From Moniliella sp. 'wahieum' (Eukaryota; Basidiomycota; Moniliellomycetes; Moniliellales; Moniliellaceae): a DNA stretch of 64,000 bases. The first letter of the stretch is position 1. Every line of letters starts with the position of its first letter. Shown here piece by piece: positions 32,109-44,617 of the stretch. The notes under the pieces are model-generated. The model had not been told where the DNA came from. It saw only the letters and a list, made by a program, of their open reading frames with translations, and made no database searches. The stretch spans positions 186,001-250,000 of the forward strand of contig RSEE01000046.1 of NCBI GenBank assembly GCA_003971905.1, written 5' to 3'. The position numbers and the translations under genes were made by a program.

Positions 32109-33506
32109 GTAAGGGGTAACTAGGAGTAACTACTACTTGCTACTACTTGCTACTACTTGCTACTACTTGCTACTAGCTGCTACTACCTCCCCACACCTTC
32201 AAGCGCCATATGATCGACATGCGATCGACAGTGAAGCTTGAAGCTTGACGCATCCATTTCAGTCTCGGGTATCTTTCCGATGTATGATGTGTGGTGTATG
32301 ATGTGTGTGTATGTATGGGGCGTGAGCGCGTGAGGGACGCTGGGGACATGGGACGAGAGAACGGACGAGGGCATGCTCGCGGAGCCAAAAAGTGGATCAG
32401 AGCTGTATGCATACGTGGAGAATGAAATGAGGTTCATAGGATTGATGCGTTCCAGGGGTCCTACGCTCAACGAGGAGCCATGATGAGCAACGAGGAACGA
32501 GGAACGCTGAACGGGCCATGAACATACGTATACGTATACGCCTAGTACACCGCCAGGAACGAGCCAACCAGGGGGAACAGGTTGCATCCAGGCCGAGGCA
32601 CGAGGCACGAGACGGATCCGGGGAAAAGAGGAACCTTAGAAGAGGAACGGGTGGGGGGGGGGGGGGACCTCGCGCGGCAAATAACAGCTACCCGGTACAG
32701 GGGTGGGGAACACAGTGACTAGTGACTATAGTGACTAGTAATGGACGAATGGTCCACAGGACGAGCGGGGGACCAGGAGACAGGCAAGCAATAAAGTGGG
32801 TGTGGGACAAGGACCAGCAGGAGGGTTCAATGGGATGGACAAAATGGAACTTGGTGCCCAGCGCCAAGTGTGAGAAAAGGGTATGGAAAAGTGTGAGGGA
32901 GAACATCGCACAAGAAAGACAGGGTAGGAAGGTATAGTATAGGGGAACGATCAGGATGGGATATGAGATATGGGATATGGGTGAGGGTGCGGGTGGTGAA
33001 CTTAACCCCCTTGGACGCATAACGCAAAATGCATACGCATCGAACTCAGGGCGGGGAGGGATAGCAAAAGGCGCGGACGATCGGATGAAAGGAAAGCGAA
33101 CCTGTCGTACGCGAACGGGACGAGTGGGATGGGACGCGGGCGGGCGGGAGGAGGAGGGAGGAGGGGCGACGACGGTTTGATGGCCCTGCTACCCAGAAAA
33201 AGGGTTCAAGAGAGTCAAAACGGACTTGAAGAAGGGAGTAGGTTGGTCATGGTGTGGGGGGTTGAACGTTGAGTACGTTGAACGTTGGTCCCGGGATCAT
33301 GCATAGCACTAGCATAACACGAAGGACGATCGAAAACCCCGGACTGGTCAAGGTGCGGGAAACGAAATCAGGATGAATGTATGTGGCCAATAAGGACGAT
33401 CGAGGGTCGATGAAAGGAACCAAAGCGTCAGTTCCTAGTTACCGCTGCCCAGCCTGAACCGGTAGGGGATGCAACACGATCCGACCGGGCGAACACTTAT
33501 CCCGCA
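32109..33506. other. 1.4-kb spacer, no supported gene
   Basis: Holds (TACTACTTGC)n at 32,130-32,185, GAAGCTTGAAGCTTGA at 32,233, tandem GTGACTAGT near 32,714, a poly-G run at 32,650-32,666 and GTTGAACGTTGA words near 33,263-33,288. No coding signal. Confidence 0.6.
32130..32172. repeat. (TACTACTTGC)n minisatellite
   Basis: Four near-perfect tandem copies of the decamer TACTACTTGC with degenerate ends. Confidence 0.9.
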
Positions 33507-36500
33507 TCACATGGAAGGGAACATAGACTTGGTAGAGTCAGGGGAGAGGAACTGTTGTCGAAGTGGGGGCAGTTTGCGCGCGGCCACGTCCGCCTTAGGG
33601 TCCAGCACTGCAGCTAAGATCGATCGCGTTTCCGTTGACGAAGCATGTGGACCAGCACACCGTACAATCAGATCGTGTAACGCTTCGGCCGTGCCTTCCA
33701 GCTCCAAATGCAGTTCCCCGTCCCACCCCGCGTCGAACGAGGCGATCACCTGGGCAAGGTGCGCAGCAGGCGTGCCCTTGACGGGTTCCTTGACGCGTTC
33801 CTTGACGCGTTCCTTGACGGGTTGCTTGGCTGGTTCCTTGACGGGTTGGGGCGGGGGGACCGAAGCTTGCGCATGCGCCATCCACTTGTGCAACGCGTAC
33901 CGCGGACCTTGCAGGAGCGATTGCGATAGTTGCAGGCTGGCTATCAGTTCCTCCCGGAACGGAAGTAAGTCGAGAAACACTACGGGACGTAACGCCGTCG
34001 AGGGCTGAATCACATTGTGGTACCATCCCGGCGGTAGGGTCATCGCATTCAGCCACGAGGGCAGATGCCCCCATAGATCGTACGTGAACGATAAGTCGCT
34101 GTATGTCTTGTCAGCAACGCGCATATCCCCCTATTCCTTTAAGAAGCCGCAAGACGCAAGAAGCAAGAAGCAAGAAGTATAACAAAAAGAAGAGAAAAAC
34201 GTACCGAATAAAGGTACCGTCGTAAATTGACTTGCCCTCGTTACGCTCCGTGCCAACAGCCACATCCCACACCACGTCTCCCGCGGCCATCAGGTGATCC
34301 GCCTTGGCGTGCCCTCGGACCCCGGAGCGAGACAGCTCTCCTTCCGCCAAAGCCAAGTCCTCATCTTCCAGCCACCCAGCCGAATTGGCCACGGGGACCC
34401 AGACCCGCCACACAGGTGCCCGCCCAGGCCGCCAGGGCACACGCACAGTCAAGGCTTCCTCCGCTGCGACCTTGCGCAGAGCCTGTGGGCGCGACAGTCC
34501 CAGTTGTTGCCACGCCCACACTGAGCGCTCCGACACACCTTCCAACACGGAGGGGACGCATGGTTGTCCAACGGCCCGTGTCGCAGAATGGGCAGGAGCG
34601 GACCTAACGTCGTGCCCTGCACTTGGTCCAACACCCGAGCCCGCGCCGGCTCGCGCGGACTCGGGTCGTAGTTCGCTTGCGCTCGGAGACGAGCTAGCGC
34701 ACGGTTATGTGCCCGAGTGGTGCAGCGAGCAAAGCGCGGCCAACGGCGGTCCACCCCACCCTTTTTCACCGCCGCAGCAAGAGCAAGGTACTCGTACCGC
34801 ACCTCATTGGCAAGGGAATAGTTCATCACATCCAGCGCCGTCAGCTCCACTGGTTCCTCGCCCAACCGAGGCACAACGCCACACTGCCCGGCCCACCCGC
34901 CGCCGCAGCATCCAGCGCAGCTAGTTGCCCAGCCCAGGTTTGGTACCCGATCGAACCAAGGAATCGATGCAACACCAATTCCGCACCCAGGGCAGATGAT
35001 AAGGTATCCCGGATCGCACGACACGTCATCCCCAGTTCCACTACATCGTCAATATCGAGGTAGTGCAGGAGCGTCGCCAAGATCACCGGAGACGCGGCGG
35101 AGACCACAGCAGCCAAGCCCCGGGCGTAGGTCCGCTTTTCTCTCTCTCCGACGGGGCCGACGACTGCTAGCGGCCGGCAAGGGCGAATGTGTGGTCTCAT
35201 CAGGGGCAACAAATGACTCTTCCTCTCCCTCTTCCTCTCCCTCTTCCTCTTCCTGTGACGGAGGCAAGTGTTGCATGCCCGTGTTACTGTGTGCGTAGCG
35301 AAGGATAGTGTGGGAAAGAATAGGCACCACTTGGCCCAAGCGCTGGATCGTCGGGTCCACCTCCGGAACGGGGGTGGGAGCACGAGGAGGCGGCTGCTGC
35401 TGTTGTTGTTGTGCGTCCTCGTTTTTCTCATTTGCATTTTCTCCCGACTCCTTCTCGTCCAGTTTGGTTGCCCCCTCTTGTGATCCGTCAAAGCGCTCTG
35501 AAGTTTCAGTGGACTCGGACGAAGATTTGACCGCAGGCGGGGCGCCCTTGCTTTCCTCCTGAACTGACACTGTAGTGTTGGCCGAGGTAAGGGAGCTGCT
35601 GCTGCTCGGGTTGGACAGCGGCGAGACGCTCCTGGTACCCGACGGGGAGGTCACCGTCGCTGCAGCATATTTGGAGCGGGCTGAAGGAACACTATTGTTG
35701 TTGTTGTTGTTGCTATTGTTGTTGTTGCTACTGTTGTTACTGGTGATGGAGTGGAGCGCGATCGGGGTCGGGGGTGCATGCGAGAGGGCGCGCGCACCAG
35801 GGTGGGGGGCACGTACATGTGCGCCGCAGAGTAAGAGGCGTCCTTCCCCGATCTTACAGTGGGAGAGACAGAGACGGAACCTAAGCTTTGGCCAGGTCGG
35901 TGCAGTGGCGAAGCCAAAGCCAATGCTGACGCCGAGACGGGGGGTACGGGTTGCGGGGCGGGGTACGGGGCAGGGCCAGGCCTAGACCGGTAGTCCGAGT
36001 CGTGGAAACAGGGGTGAATGCATCGAATGCATCGTGCGACGGTCTATCAGGCGCAGCCGTGGCGATGACAGGGGATGAGGCCGGGGCAGGGCATTCGTCT
36101 TGCGCCGTCGGTGGAAGAGTTTACCCAGACGGCTTGTGGAGCTCCTGGGGCCATTGCCGCCAGCGGAGAGGCTGGTTTGGGAGTGGGAGAGGTGGCGGCT
36201 CACCCCAGGGCTGCGTGCGGCAGCAGCCGCAGCCGAGGGCAGCTGGTCGGAGGCAGTGAGGGAGTGAGTGGGGGCATGTGGGGTGGGGGGATGGGCTCGC
36301 TTGCTCGTGGCAGGCGCGATTGGGGTAGCATGGGAGCGGTCCAACACGATTGCCAGTGTGGATGTGCCAGTGGAGGGAAAGATTGGATGAGCGCCGAGGG
36401 ATGGAACGCGCGGGAATGAGGCGTTGGCCCGAGACGTGGGCAAGGCCACTTGGCTAGCACTCTTGGATAGACCTGAATGGGTGTGAACATGCTTGGGCAA

Positions 36501-36950
36501 GGACGCGTAGCTTGCGCTCTTGGGTATGGGCACCAGCGTGGGCGGGCCACCTAGTTGCCGACGCGCATCCGTCGGGATGGCAGAGGCGGCAGGACGGACA
36601 TGCGGGCGTTCGCGCGGGTGGCCCTGGAGTGGAGGAGGCTGGGGCTGCGGGGCGGTCAGGCGTGGCTGCGGAGAAGGCCGCTGGGGGGAGGGGGTGACGC
36701 TGACGGGAGCGATGGTAGTGTTGCTGGGTGCGGCTGGGGCAGGGGCCGCATCGAAGGCTTGGAGCGCGTCGGCAAGATCGAAGCCGACGACGGAGTAGTG
36801 CAGCATGGGCAAAGCGTCGGGCGAGGCGGCGGGCAGAGCGGCGGGTGGAGCGGCAGGCGGAGGGGGGGGCGGGGCGGGGTGGGGGCGGGGATGGGGACGG
36901 GAGAGGAGGGCGGGAGGTGGGCTGGCGGCGGAAGAGACCCATGGTGTGTG
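33507..36950 (-). CDS. F-box-type protein, long disordered N-terminus (may be two genes)
   Basis: The C-terminal half is solid: an F-box-like segment (SPVILATLLHYLDIDDVVEL, MTCRAIRDTL), then VRYEYLALAAAV, VRVPWRPGRAPVWRVWVPV, GDVVWDVAVG, and across a 106-bp intron (34,099-34,204) DGTFIR-DLSFTYDLWGHLP, PGWYHNVIQPS and GWDGELHLELEGTAEAL, ending FPSM-stop at 33,507. This layout matches a conserved basidiomycete F-box family, presumably SCF substrate adaptors. Upstream is an Asn/Ser/Pro-rich region (35,654 to about 35,760). Further up is a frame starting MGLFRRQP at about 36,941 with LHYSVVGFDLADALQAF, SKSASQVALPTSR and SRLGKLFHRRRKTN. I merged these because no stop-to-start gap separates them and similar proteins start with MGLF plus a disordered leader. 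They could still be two adjacent genes (boundary near 35,980). Confidence 0.65.
34099..34204 (-). other. intron in F-box gene
   Basis: GTACGTTTTT donor and ACATACAG acceptor, with a TTGCTGACAAG branch-like site. It contains TTGCTTCTTGCTTC tandem words. Splicing restores TFIR-DLSFTYD. Confidence 0.8.
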
Positions 36951-37463
36951 GTGATGGTGGTGGTGGGCAGGGCAGAACGCAGCCGAGCAATGCAGACGAC
37001 GCGAGGGGGCTGTGTGCTGCGGGGGGGGGGGGGCTAGGCGGAGAATGGCGGGAGGATGCTCTTCTGCTGTAGCTGCTGGTGCTATGCTGCTGCTGGGCGT
37101 TCCCATCGGCGTGCGCCCCCACTGAGCGCGGGGCAGCACGGGGCACACGCGTATATAGTAGGCGCTGCTGCCCTTGCAGATCCCTAACCCCCGCACCTGA
37201 TGCGCCACAGCGCCCCGATCGCCACCCACCTGTCACACCAGCAGCTGCCCCGTGCGGCTGATCGATGATGGATGCGCTGGGCAGCCGATTGCCAGGCGCA
37301 TCTGCGGTGGGGTGACTCCTGGGACAGGGTGCCTAACCGAACCGGCCTACCCAGCAGCTGCGTCCCATCGCCGTCCGCCTGCCTCTTCTGCTATCACACA
37401 TGTATCACACAGCACTAGCACTCGACCATATATATGCCATCCCCCATGCCCCCGCCGCCCGCC
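36951..37463. other. intergenic spacer
   Basis: Between the aminopeptidase 3' end and the 5' end of the F-box gene. Contains poly-G (37,021-37,034) and ACGCGTATATAGTAGG near 37,147, a TATA-like site roughly 200 bp upstream of MGLFRRQP on the minus strand. No gene. Confidence 0.45.
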
Positions 37464-40400
37464 TCAGGCCAGGTACCCGTTCGTCTTGAGCCAGTCCTCC
37501 ACGTCCCCCCGCGCGCGCGCCAGCCAGCCTGCGCGCGCACGCACGCTCTCCAGCCCCTGCGACAGCGCCATGGCGTAGCGCCTTACGTCCTTGGTCCCAA
37601 AGAACGCCTCCACCGCCTCGGCGTCCTGCTCCGTCGCCAGCCCATCGAACGACGACTGGATCAGCCGGCCCAGGCCAAAGTTGCCTGCGAACCGCTCGGC
37701 CAGCACGTCGTACCTTGCCTGCGTGCATGTCCACAGCGCACGCCGCGATTTCGGTCTGATCGACATCCCCCGGAAGTAGTGCAGAAAGTCCTGCTCCTTC
37801 ACCTCCCCCGAGTACAGGAACGCCACTGTCCGCTCCAGCAGCAAGGCGTCCTCCGTCGCACACATCCCGTACATGCTTGCCACCTTGTGCGCCGGCGTCG
37901 CCGGCGTACGGTAGATCCCCAGCAACGCCTCGTACTCCTTCTCGCCACCGTACTTGACTGCCGTCATGTACACCGGCACAAGCAGATCCGACGGGATCGT
38001 ATCCTTGCCCTCGAGCATGGCCGCGTACAACTTTTGGATCTCTTGGACCGTCCATGCGTCGCCAGCACTCGCTGCACCACCATCGCCTGTGTTTCGTCCT
38101 CGCGTCAGTTCTCTGCATCCTCCCACATCCAACAGGGAAGGGGCAAGGGGGGATTGCGGGATCCAGATCCAACGTACCAATTCCCGTAGCTGCTGCACGT
38201 CTACCGAATCGTCTGCTTTGCCCTCAAACCCGAGCGCGTGCGCCTTGGGCCCCCAGAACTCGGCCTGGAACTTCTTGATTGCCTTCTGGACCGGCTCGGG
38301 CTCCTCATACCACACCGAGCTCAGGTCCGAGAAGACCTTGAGCGCAGCCGAGTTGACCAAGAAGGATGCCTCCCGCTCCATCTTCTTGAGCAGCGTCAAC
38401 GTTCCACTGGTCGTGGCGTACCCGGCCCGGGCGAGCGTATGCGCATCGTTCACTAGCCCCACCCGGTCTTCCAACGAAACACCGACTCGGCCCGTGCTGC
38501 TTCTTCGCCCAGCAGAGCCAGACGCCCAGGCGTATACGCAACACGGTACACACCCCACCGTATCTGCGTTTCAACTTCCACGGCACACTCGACGCCCCCT
38601 TGAGCATGATCTTTGTCTCTCGCTCTTCCTTCAGCACAAGACTAGTGTCCACCCGTGGCGCTCCGTCGCTGCCCACCGTCTTGAGGTTGAGCGGCACGTA
38701 CCACAACGTTCTCGTCCTCCTCGGGTTTCACGTCGCCCGTAGCGAGGAACCGGTTCTGGCGCACCGTGATCTCATCCCCTCCTCGGTCACCGTCAGAACG
38801 GGGAAACCTTGCTTCAACACCCACTTGCTCATGATCGCTGCAATGTCCAGCCCGGACGACTGGGCAATACCTTCCCACAAGTCCTCTGGATTCGCGTTCC
38901 CATACAAGTGCTTCTTGAGGTACAACGAGGTGCCCTGGAGGAACACTTGTTCCCCGACCATCTTCATCAGCATGCGCAGAACCGATGCGCCCTTGGAGTA
39001 CGAAATCGCATCGAAAATCTCATTGATCGCAGCTTCCACGTTCTCCCCCTTGAGAGGGACCTGGATCGGGTGCGAAGACCGCTTGGCATCCAACTCGAGT
39101 GCACGCGTTAGGTGCGCCACAATGAATTCTCGGTTGGACGTCCACTCGGGCCAGCAGCGGTCTAGGATGATCACTTCCCCCGCCAGCGAGGCCCAGGCCT
39201 CATTCAGATACAGACTACCCATCCGTCAGTGTCAGACTAGCTACCCTTTCTTGGGCATCAAGAGAGGGGAAGAAGGGGGGGGGGAGAAGCAGGTTAGGGG
39301 GGGGGGGAGAACCGGTGGGGTACGTACCTCTCCCAAGAAGCCATGGTGGTGATATTGCCAAACCATTGGTGAGCGCATTCGTGGCTTTGCACGCTGGCCG
39401 CGAGCTTGCGTGCGCTCAGTCCGCCCTTTTGTTCGTCGACGAGGTAAATCGAGGTGCGACCAGTGATCAGTCCCCAGTTCTCCATCGCGCCCGCATCAAA
39501 GTCACTCGCAACGAGCGTGTCGAGCTTGGGCAAAGGGTAGGGAATGTCAAACACCTTTTCGTACTCGGGCATAACGCGCGTGGTTACCTCGAGTGCAAAG
39601 TGCGCTTGGTGGATGTACTCTGGCGTCGTGTACACTTTCACCTCTCACTGTCTTCCCTGTCAGAGGGGAGGTGTAGCTCGAGCCAAGGTGGAGGAAGGCT
39701 CCATTGGCAAAGGCTACCAGATACGTCGACATGAGCGGCGTCACGTCAAAGCTCGTTACCGTCCATTCGGCCTTATTGTTGTTGTTATTGTCCACCTTTG
39801 AAGTAGCTTCGGGGAGGGGGAGTACCTTGTCCTCCTCTAGCTCCAGCTCCGTGGCGCGCAAAAGGTCCCGCATCTCGCTCTCTGACACGCTCGTCGTCTT
39901 GATCACGGGCATGTTGCCTAGTGCCACGGTCTGGGCACGATGGATGAGACGAACAGCAAACGTCGCTTTCAACGCTGGCTCATCAAATGAGGGAAACACC
40001 TTGCGCGCTGACGTGGGCTCAATTGCGTCAAGGCATAAAACCCTTTTTCCCCTTGTGCTCCCAGCTGGACCGGTAGTACCCCCCCCGACCCGCCATCGAC
40101 TTATCAATCTCCCCGCCAAACGCAATGGTCAAGCGCACCTTGGTGCCTGGTGGAACAGCATGGGGAAGACGTAGCGTGTGCCACGTTCGTGCTCCGTGTC
40201 AACTCTCCGCGAACAAGGATAGAGCCCGCAACAGCTGCAGCATCACTACTGGTCAACCCATCGCTCTCCACTAGCACCTTGCTCACGACGAGCTTGCTCC
40301 CCACATTCAGCGTTAGCTCCGCGTCTCCACCAACGTCTCCACAGCTCACGCCACCACACCCCGTAATGTCAGCTGCCCAGTCCGACTTGACAAGCAGCTC

Positions 40401-40523
40401 GTAGTGCGTTGGCTTGGCCAGCGCAGGTAACGTCAGCCACGGGTTCGTCGTCGTCGCCGTCGCCGTCGCGCTCTCGGTCGCAGTCGCAGTCGCAGTCGCA
40501 GTCGCAGTCACTGTCGGTGCCAT
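37464..40523 (-). CDS. M1-family zinc aminopeptidase (Aap1/Ape2-like)
   Basis: ATG 40,523 begins MAPTVTATATATATA, an Ala/Thr run encoded by a GTCGCA hexamer repeat. The core follows with NPWLTLPALAKPTHYELLVK, CLDAIEPTSARKVFPSFDEP, GAMENWG (substrate-binding motif), HECAHQWFGN (HEXXH zinc site) and LYLNEAWAS carrying the third zinc ligand Glu. Then come AISYSKGASVLRML, the C-terminal ERAP-like helical domain (LVNDAHTLARAGYATTSGTL), and VEAFFGTKDVRRYAMALSQG, ending KTNGYLA-stop. A 113-bp intron (39,215-39,327) joins WE-S-LYLNEAW. The length (~930-950 codons) is normal. Cytosolic M1 enzymes trim N-terminal residues from peptides; no signal peptide is seen. Several frame breaks lie around 38,720, 39,650 and 40,130. 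Confidence 0.9.
39215..39327 (-). other. intron in M1 aminopeptidase gene
   Basis: GTACGTACC donor and GGGTAG acceptor, with poly-C runs within. Splicing joins SWE to SLYLNEAWAS directly after the HEXXH block. Confidence 0.75.
40450..40512 (-). repeat. hexanucleotide repeat encoding Thr-Ala run
   Basis: GTCGCC/GTCGCA units on the plus strand, coding Ala-Thr dipeptides at the N-terminus of the aminopeptidase. Confidence 0.85.
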
Positions 40524-41999
40524 GGTTGCGAGCTGTGGTGAGCGGATGGGCGAAGCGAAGGTGGTCGAGCGAGGTAGAGGACCACACGGCATGTCGCAGT
40601 TAAATACCAACAATACGCCAGTCTCTCGTCGGCCCACTGGCTAGCCGACCGCGCGTCTGTGGTCGCCCAAATAATCTGAAGCTCGAAGCCGCATGCGTTA
40701 TGCATTCGTACACGCGGAGCCTCGCGGTCGAGTCAAGCTTCAAGCTTCAGGCCCTTCAGGTTAGCTTCAAGTGTTCCTGTTGATATCGATCGACGATCCC
40801 ACACGCTTTTCGTCACGCGTCACGCGTCACGCTCCCACCCACGTGGCTCGCACGCCGCCACGCCATGTGCCACCTCTACTAGTCCCCAGCAACGCGGTAT
40901 AAACCCACGCGCCGGTCCACGGTCCGCCTCGGCGCCGGCACCAGCACCAGCGCGGGTTGCAACCATGCAACCATTGTGCATTGAGCATCGAGGGTATTGC
41001 CGGGTACCACGTACCACGTCGCGCGCACCGCGGCCGGCGTGCCTCGGCGCAAGGCACGTTGCAACCGACCAACCAACTGCGTGATGGCACGGGCGGATTG
41101 AATATTGGTTAGGGTGGGGAGTATCCTACTGCCTTCTGCTCCCGGCCTTGGGTCTCTTGTTCTGAGATGTGAGGGTGAGGATGTGAGGATGTGAGGATGT
41201 GAAGATGTGAGGATGTGAAGATGTGAGGATGTGATGATCTGATGATCTGAGGCGGGTTGGGCGTTTGGCGTTTGATGGGTCCAGGAAATTACCCATTTGG
41301 GTTTCGGCCATTTACCGTACGGGTACCGGATACCCAAGGCGCTGCAACCTGCAACCTGCACTGTGGGCACCAGGTACTAGGTACCAGAGACCGTGTGCCA
41401 CGTGTGGGATGCAGCGAGACTGTTCCGATGTCCCGACGTTAAACGTTAAACGTTAACGGTGCAAGCTTGAAGCTTGAAGAGTCCGCGTGCACTTCCTTCG
41501 GCCCTCTTCCAGCCCTCGTCCGAGGCTAAGCGCCAATCCCTCTACTGTGACCATATGATTGGCAGAGCTGGAGGCTGGGACAAAGAGACACTGTGAAGAG
41601 ATGGTTGTAGAATGAGATATCTTCTCCCTCCTCTGCCCTCCGCCTGGTCCCTCCCCCCTTTCGTTGTGGACCTTAGGGTGGTTGTGTGGTTGTGGCCCCG
41701 ACGCATGCTTGCGATAGGAGTTCAATATTGCAATCCGGAAAGCAGGGCTTCGTGCGACGTTTGTCTTTTTTTTTTTTTTTTTTTTTCGGGCCAGTACGTT
41801 AGGTCTGGCGGAGAGCAAGGTGGAGGGCGTCCACGTCCGTCCAAGACTCCAGCTTCAGGTTGAAGCTTGAAGCTTGTAGGGTGGTTGAGTCGGCGAGGTT
41901 GAGGTTCAAGGTGAGATTCAAGGTAAGCGTTGAACGTATTGAGCCAACGACCAACGAACACCCTTTCGTCCCACTTCCACCTCCCATCTACCGCAAACC
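40524..41999. other. divergent spacer between aminopeptidase and TGS1
   Basis: About 1.5 kb without a supported gene. It holds ACGCGT twice at 40,815-40,827, AAGCTTCAAGCTT at 40,734-40,750, GAGGATGTG repeats at 41,168-41,232, ACGTTAAACGTTAAACGTTAAC at 41,437-41,457, GAAGCTTGAAG at 41,463-41,479, a T23 tract near 41,765-41,787 and again GAAGCTTGAAGCTTG at 41,862-41,877. Promoters of both genes must lie here. Confidence 0.6.
41168..41232. repeat. (GAGGATGTG)n minisatellite
   Basis: Seven to eight tandem 8-9 bp units GAGGATGTG/AAGATGTG. Confidence 0.9.
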
Positions 42000-44525
42000 A
42001 TGCCGCCCCCGCTCGCCCCTGCCACCTTCTTGGCCCAGCAGACGCGCGAGACCCACCCGTCTCCCGCTGGCCCCGATGGCTGGCTAGGATTCGGGCCGGA
42101 CCCCAGTGGCCCCGATCCTCACCCTTCCCCATCCCAACCCCGATCCCGATCCCCTGGCACGACAGCTCCTCCCTCGCTGCCGTTCCGCCCCCCGCGCGAC
42201 GCGCACGACCAGCGCACGGCACACGTCCCCGCTGCGTACCAGGGGTACGAGTTCCATCCCCTCCTCCTTCTTCTTCTTCAACAGCAACAACGTCTGCTGC
42301 TACTGCGCCACTGCTGCTACTGCTGCGGTTGATGCTACCGCTCTCTCTGCCCTGGGCCTTCCAACCCAGTTGGCTCGACCAAACCCGCCTCACCGGCAGG
42401 GACAGGGCGGCAGCCGCGTCGGCGTCGACCCAGCGTCCTCGCGGTCGTCGGGGTGGGGCACATCCGATCCGATCGGACTCGGCTTCGCATTCGGATTCGC
42501 ATTCCCATGCACTGCACCATGCGTCTGGCAAGTCTACCTTATCTACCTCGTCTGCACCCTGTGGCGCAGGGACTGGCGACCGACCTCTCACCGCCCCCTC
42601 AGGTCGAACAGATCCAGAAAAAAAAACGCAACACACTAAGCCTAACCCGCTGTCGTACGACCCGGTCCCGGTTCCCGCACAGGGCTTGCCCAGTAACGTC
42701 ACGCTCAAAGTCGCTGTGATGCGTGTGCCAGCTTGGCAGTTGCCTTCCGTGCAGCGCAAATACGATGCTGACGTTCAATCGGTTGCTTCCCCCCCTCGGA
42801 ACTCAAGGAAGCGAGCCAGGTCCCCCGCGCAACCGCTGCCGCCTTCCAAGCGCCCACCGCGGCTGGGGCGGGACATTGAGCTCGCGTATTTCCCGGACGA
42901 AGAGACGCGCGAGGCGGAGCCGGGCAGGAGGAACGAGAGGAGCAGCATGTCGGTTCTTCCGAGGACAAAGAAGCACAGGATGGAGAAGAATCCCAGCACC
43001 AACAGCACAACTACAGCAACAAGGAATGGAAGAAGAAGGAGAAAACAACGAAGACGAGGAAGCGTACTGGCTTGGTCTTCCCAAGTGGGTCCGGCCGCAC
43101 GTGCTGATCCGAAAAGAGATATGGAGGAGGAGATGCACAAGTACTGGTATGCGCGCTACACTCTCTTTGCTCACTTTGACCAGGGCTACGTCTTGGACCG
43201 CGAAAGTTGGTACAGCATCACACCCGAGGGCGTGGCCAAGCACATTGCGCGTCGGATGGCGACGATCCTCCAGGCCCAGCGGGGTACACGGGACGCTACC
43301 ACCACGCGCACGAGCGGTGCGGGCGGCGGGACTCAAGGGACCCAACCCACTGCAGGACCCGGGTGGGTGTTGGATGCGTTTGTGGGGCGGGAGGCAACGT
43401 GGTAAGCTTCGCTAGACACTTTGATCATGTGGTAGGCATCGATGTCGATCCTGTCAAGGTCGAGCTGGCTCGACACAATGCTCGTGTGGCTGGTGTGGAG
43501 GATAAGGTGACGATCGTTTGTGCCGATGTGGTCCAGTGGGCAGCCACGTATGCAAGGTTACGTGCGTCTGCGGATGCCAAGCAGCAGCCCAACAACCAGG
43601 AGGAGAAGGAGAGGAGAAGGAGAAGGAGAAGGAGAAGGAGAAGAGAAGGAAAGGAGAAGGAGAAGAGAAGGAGAAGGAGAAGGAGAAGGAGAAGGAGAGG
43701 AGAAGGAGAAGGAGAAGGAGAAGAAGGAATAGGAAAAGGTGGAAACAGAGGCCGATTGGGCCACTTGTCTCAATGGTCGTTTGATGCCATCTTCCTCTCC
43801 CGCCTTGGTGGGGTGGGGTACCGCACCAACCCGCCCCCCACGCCCCAGAAACCAGCGGGGAGGACACAGCGCCAGCCGAAGCAGCTAGTACAGCCTTCCA
43901 TGCCGAAGATGCCGCTGCCCGCCGTCGCCACCACCTCTGGTGCGACGAGCAAGCCGAGGCCAAGACCAAGACACCGGCGTGGGCACAGGCAGAGGCCAAG
44001 GTCGCCGAGCTGGAACACGCGCTGGCCGCAGTGCCGGGCGGGACGGAGACCAAGGCCAAACGCAAGCGCCTGCGGTGGAGGCTGAACCAGGCGCGCACCG
44101 AGCTGCTGGGGCTGTATGATGGGGCGCTGGCGGGGGCGAGGCGGGGCGAGGCGGGAGGCACAGCCAGAGCCAGAGGAGGCGGTGGCGGTGCCAGAGACCG
44201 AGCCAGAGACGGAGAGTGTCTACCGGCTGAGCCGGCTGGCGCCGCTGAGCGGGACGGGGCTGGTGGAGATGTGCTGGCGCAGCTGGGGTCGGCGAACGTG
44301 GCGCTGTTCCTGCCGCGCAACACGGGGTGGGAGGATGTGGGGCAGCTGGGCGCGGCGGCGCACCGGCTGGGCGGGCGGGCGGAGGTGCTGGTGGAGCGCG
44401 AGGTGAATGGGCGCAAGCTGGTCGCTGTCACGTGCTACCTGGGGGGCTGGTGGGGTAAACACCAAGAAGGACGAATGAGTATTGAATGTGCGAATGGAAT
44501 CAAGTGCAAGCAGCGGCGCACGTGA
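42000..44525 (+). CDS. TGS1: TGS1 trimethylguanosine synthase (snRNA/snoRNA cap hypermethylase)
   Basis: ATG 42,000 (ACCATGCCGCCC) begins a disordered leader. The conserved domain begins DMEEEMHKYWYARYTLFAHF, DQGYVLDRESWYSITPEGVA and KHIARRM. A linker follows, then WVLDAF-CGAGGNVVSFARHF (SAM motif; one T missing at about 43,380), VVGIDVDPVKVELARHNARV and VTIVCADVVQW. Next is a purine-only insert coding Arg/Lys/Glu (43,595-43,735), then FDAIFLS and the catalytic SPPWGG position (read here as SRLGG; three bases short at 43,793-43,815) followed by VGYRTNPP. The C-terminus has LSRLAPLSG, NVALFLPRNTGWEDVGQL and VAVTCYLGGWW. TGS1 converts m7G caps to trimethylguanosine. The stop lies between 44,456 and 44,525 depending on frame. 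Confidence 0.87.
43595..43735 (+). repeat. (GGAGAA)n purine tract inside TGS1
   Basis: About 140 nt of almost pure G/A on the plus strand built from GGAGAA/GAGAAG hexamers. It is translated inside the methyltransferase domain as a charged Arg/Lys/Glu or Gly/Glu stretch, depending on frame. Confidence 0.93.
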
Positions 44526-44617
44526 GTAGCTGGAACAGACGGCCACGTGACTGGCTGTTGGCTGGCACCCCTGAGCAAAGCAACGGGGCGGCTGCTGGCC
44601 ACGCTACTACACCACCA

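Noticed and set aside
41168-41232. CRISPR-like array
   Set aside because: Units are 8-9 bp tandem repeats without spacers.
43454-44431. 325-codon minus-strand Ser/Pro/Leu frame
   Set aside because: Antisense shadow of TGS1, whose methyltransferase motifs are clear on the plus strand.
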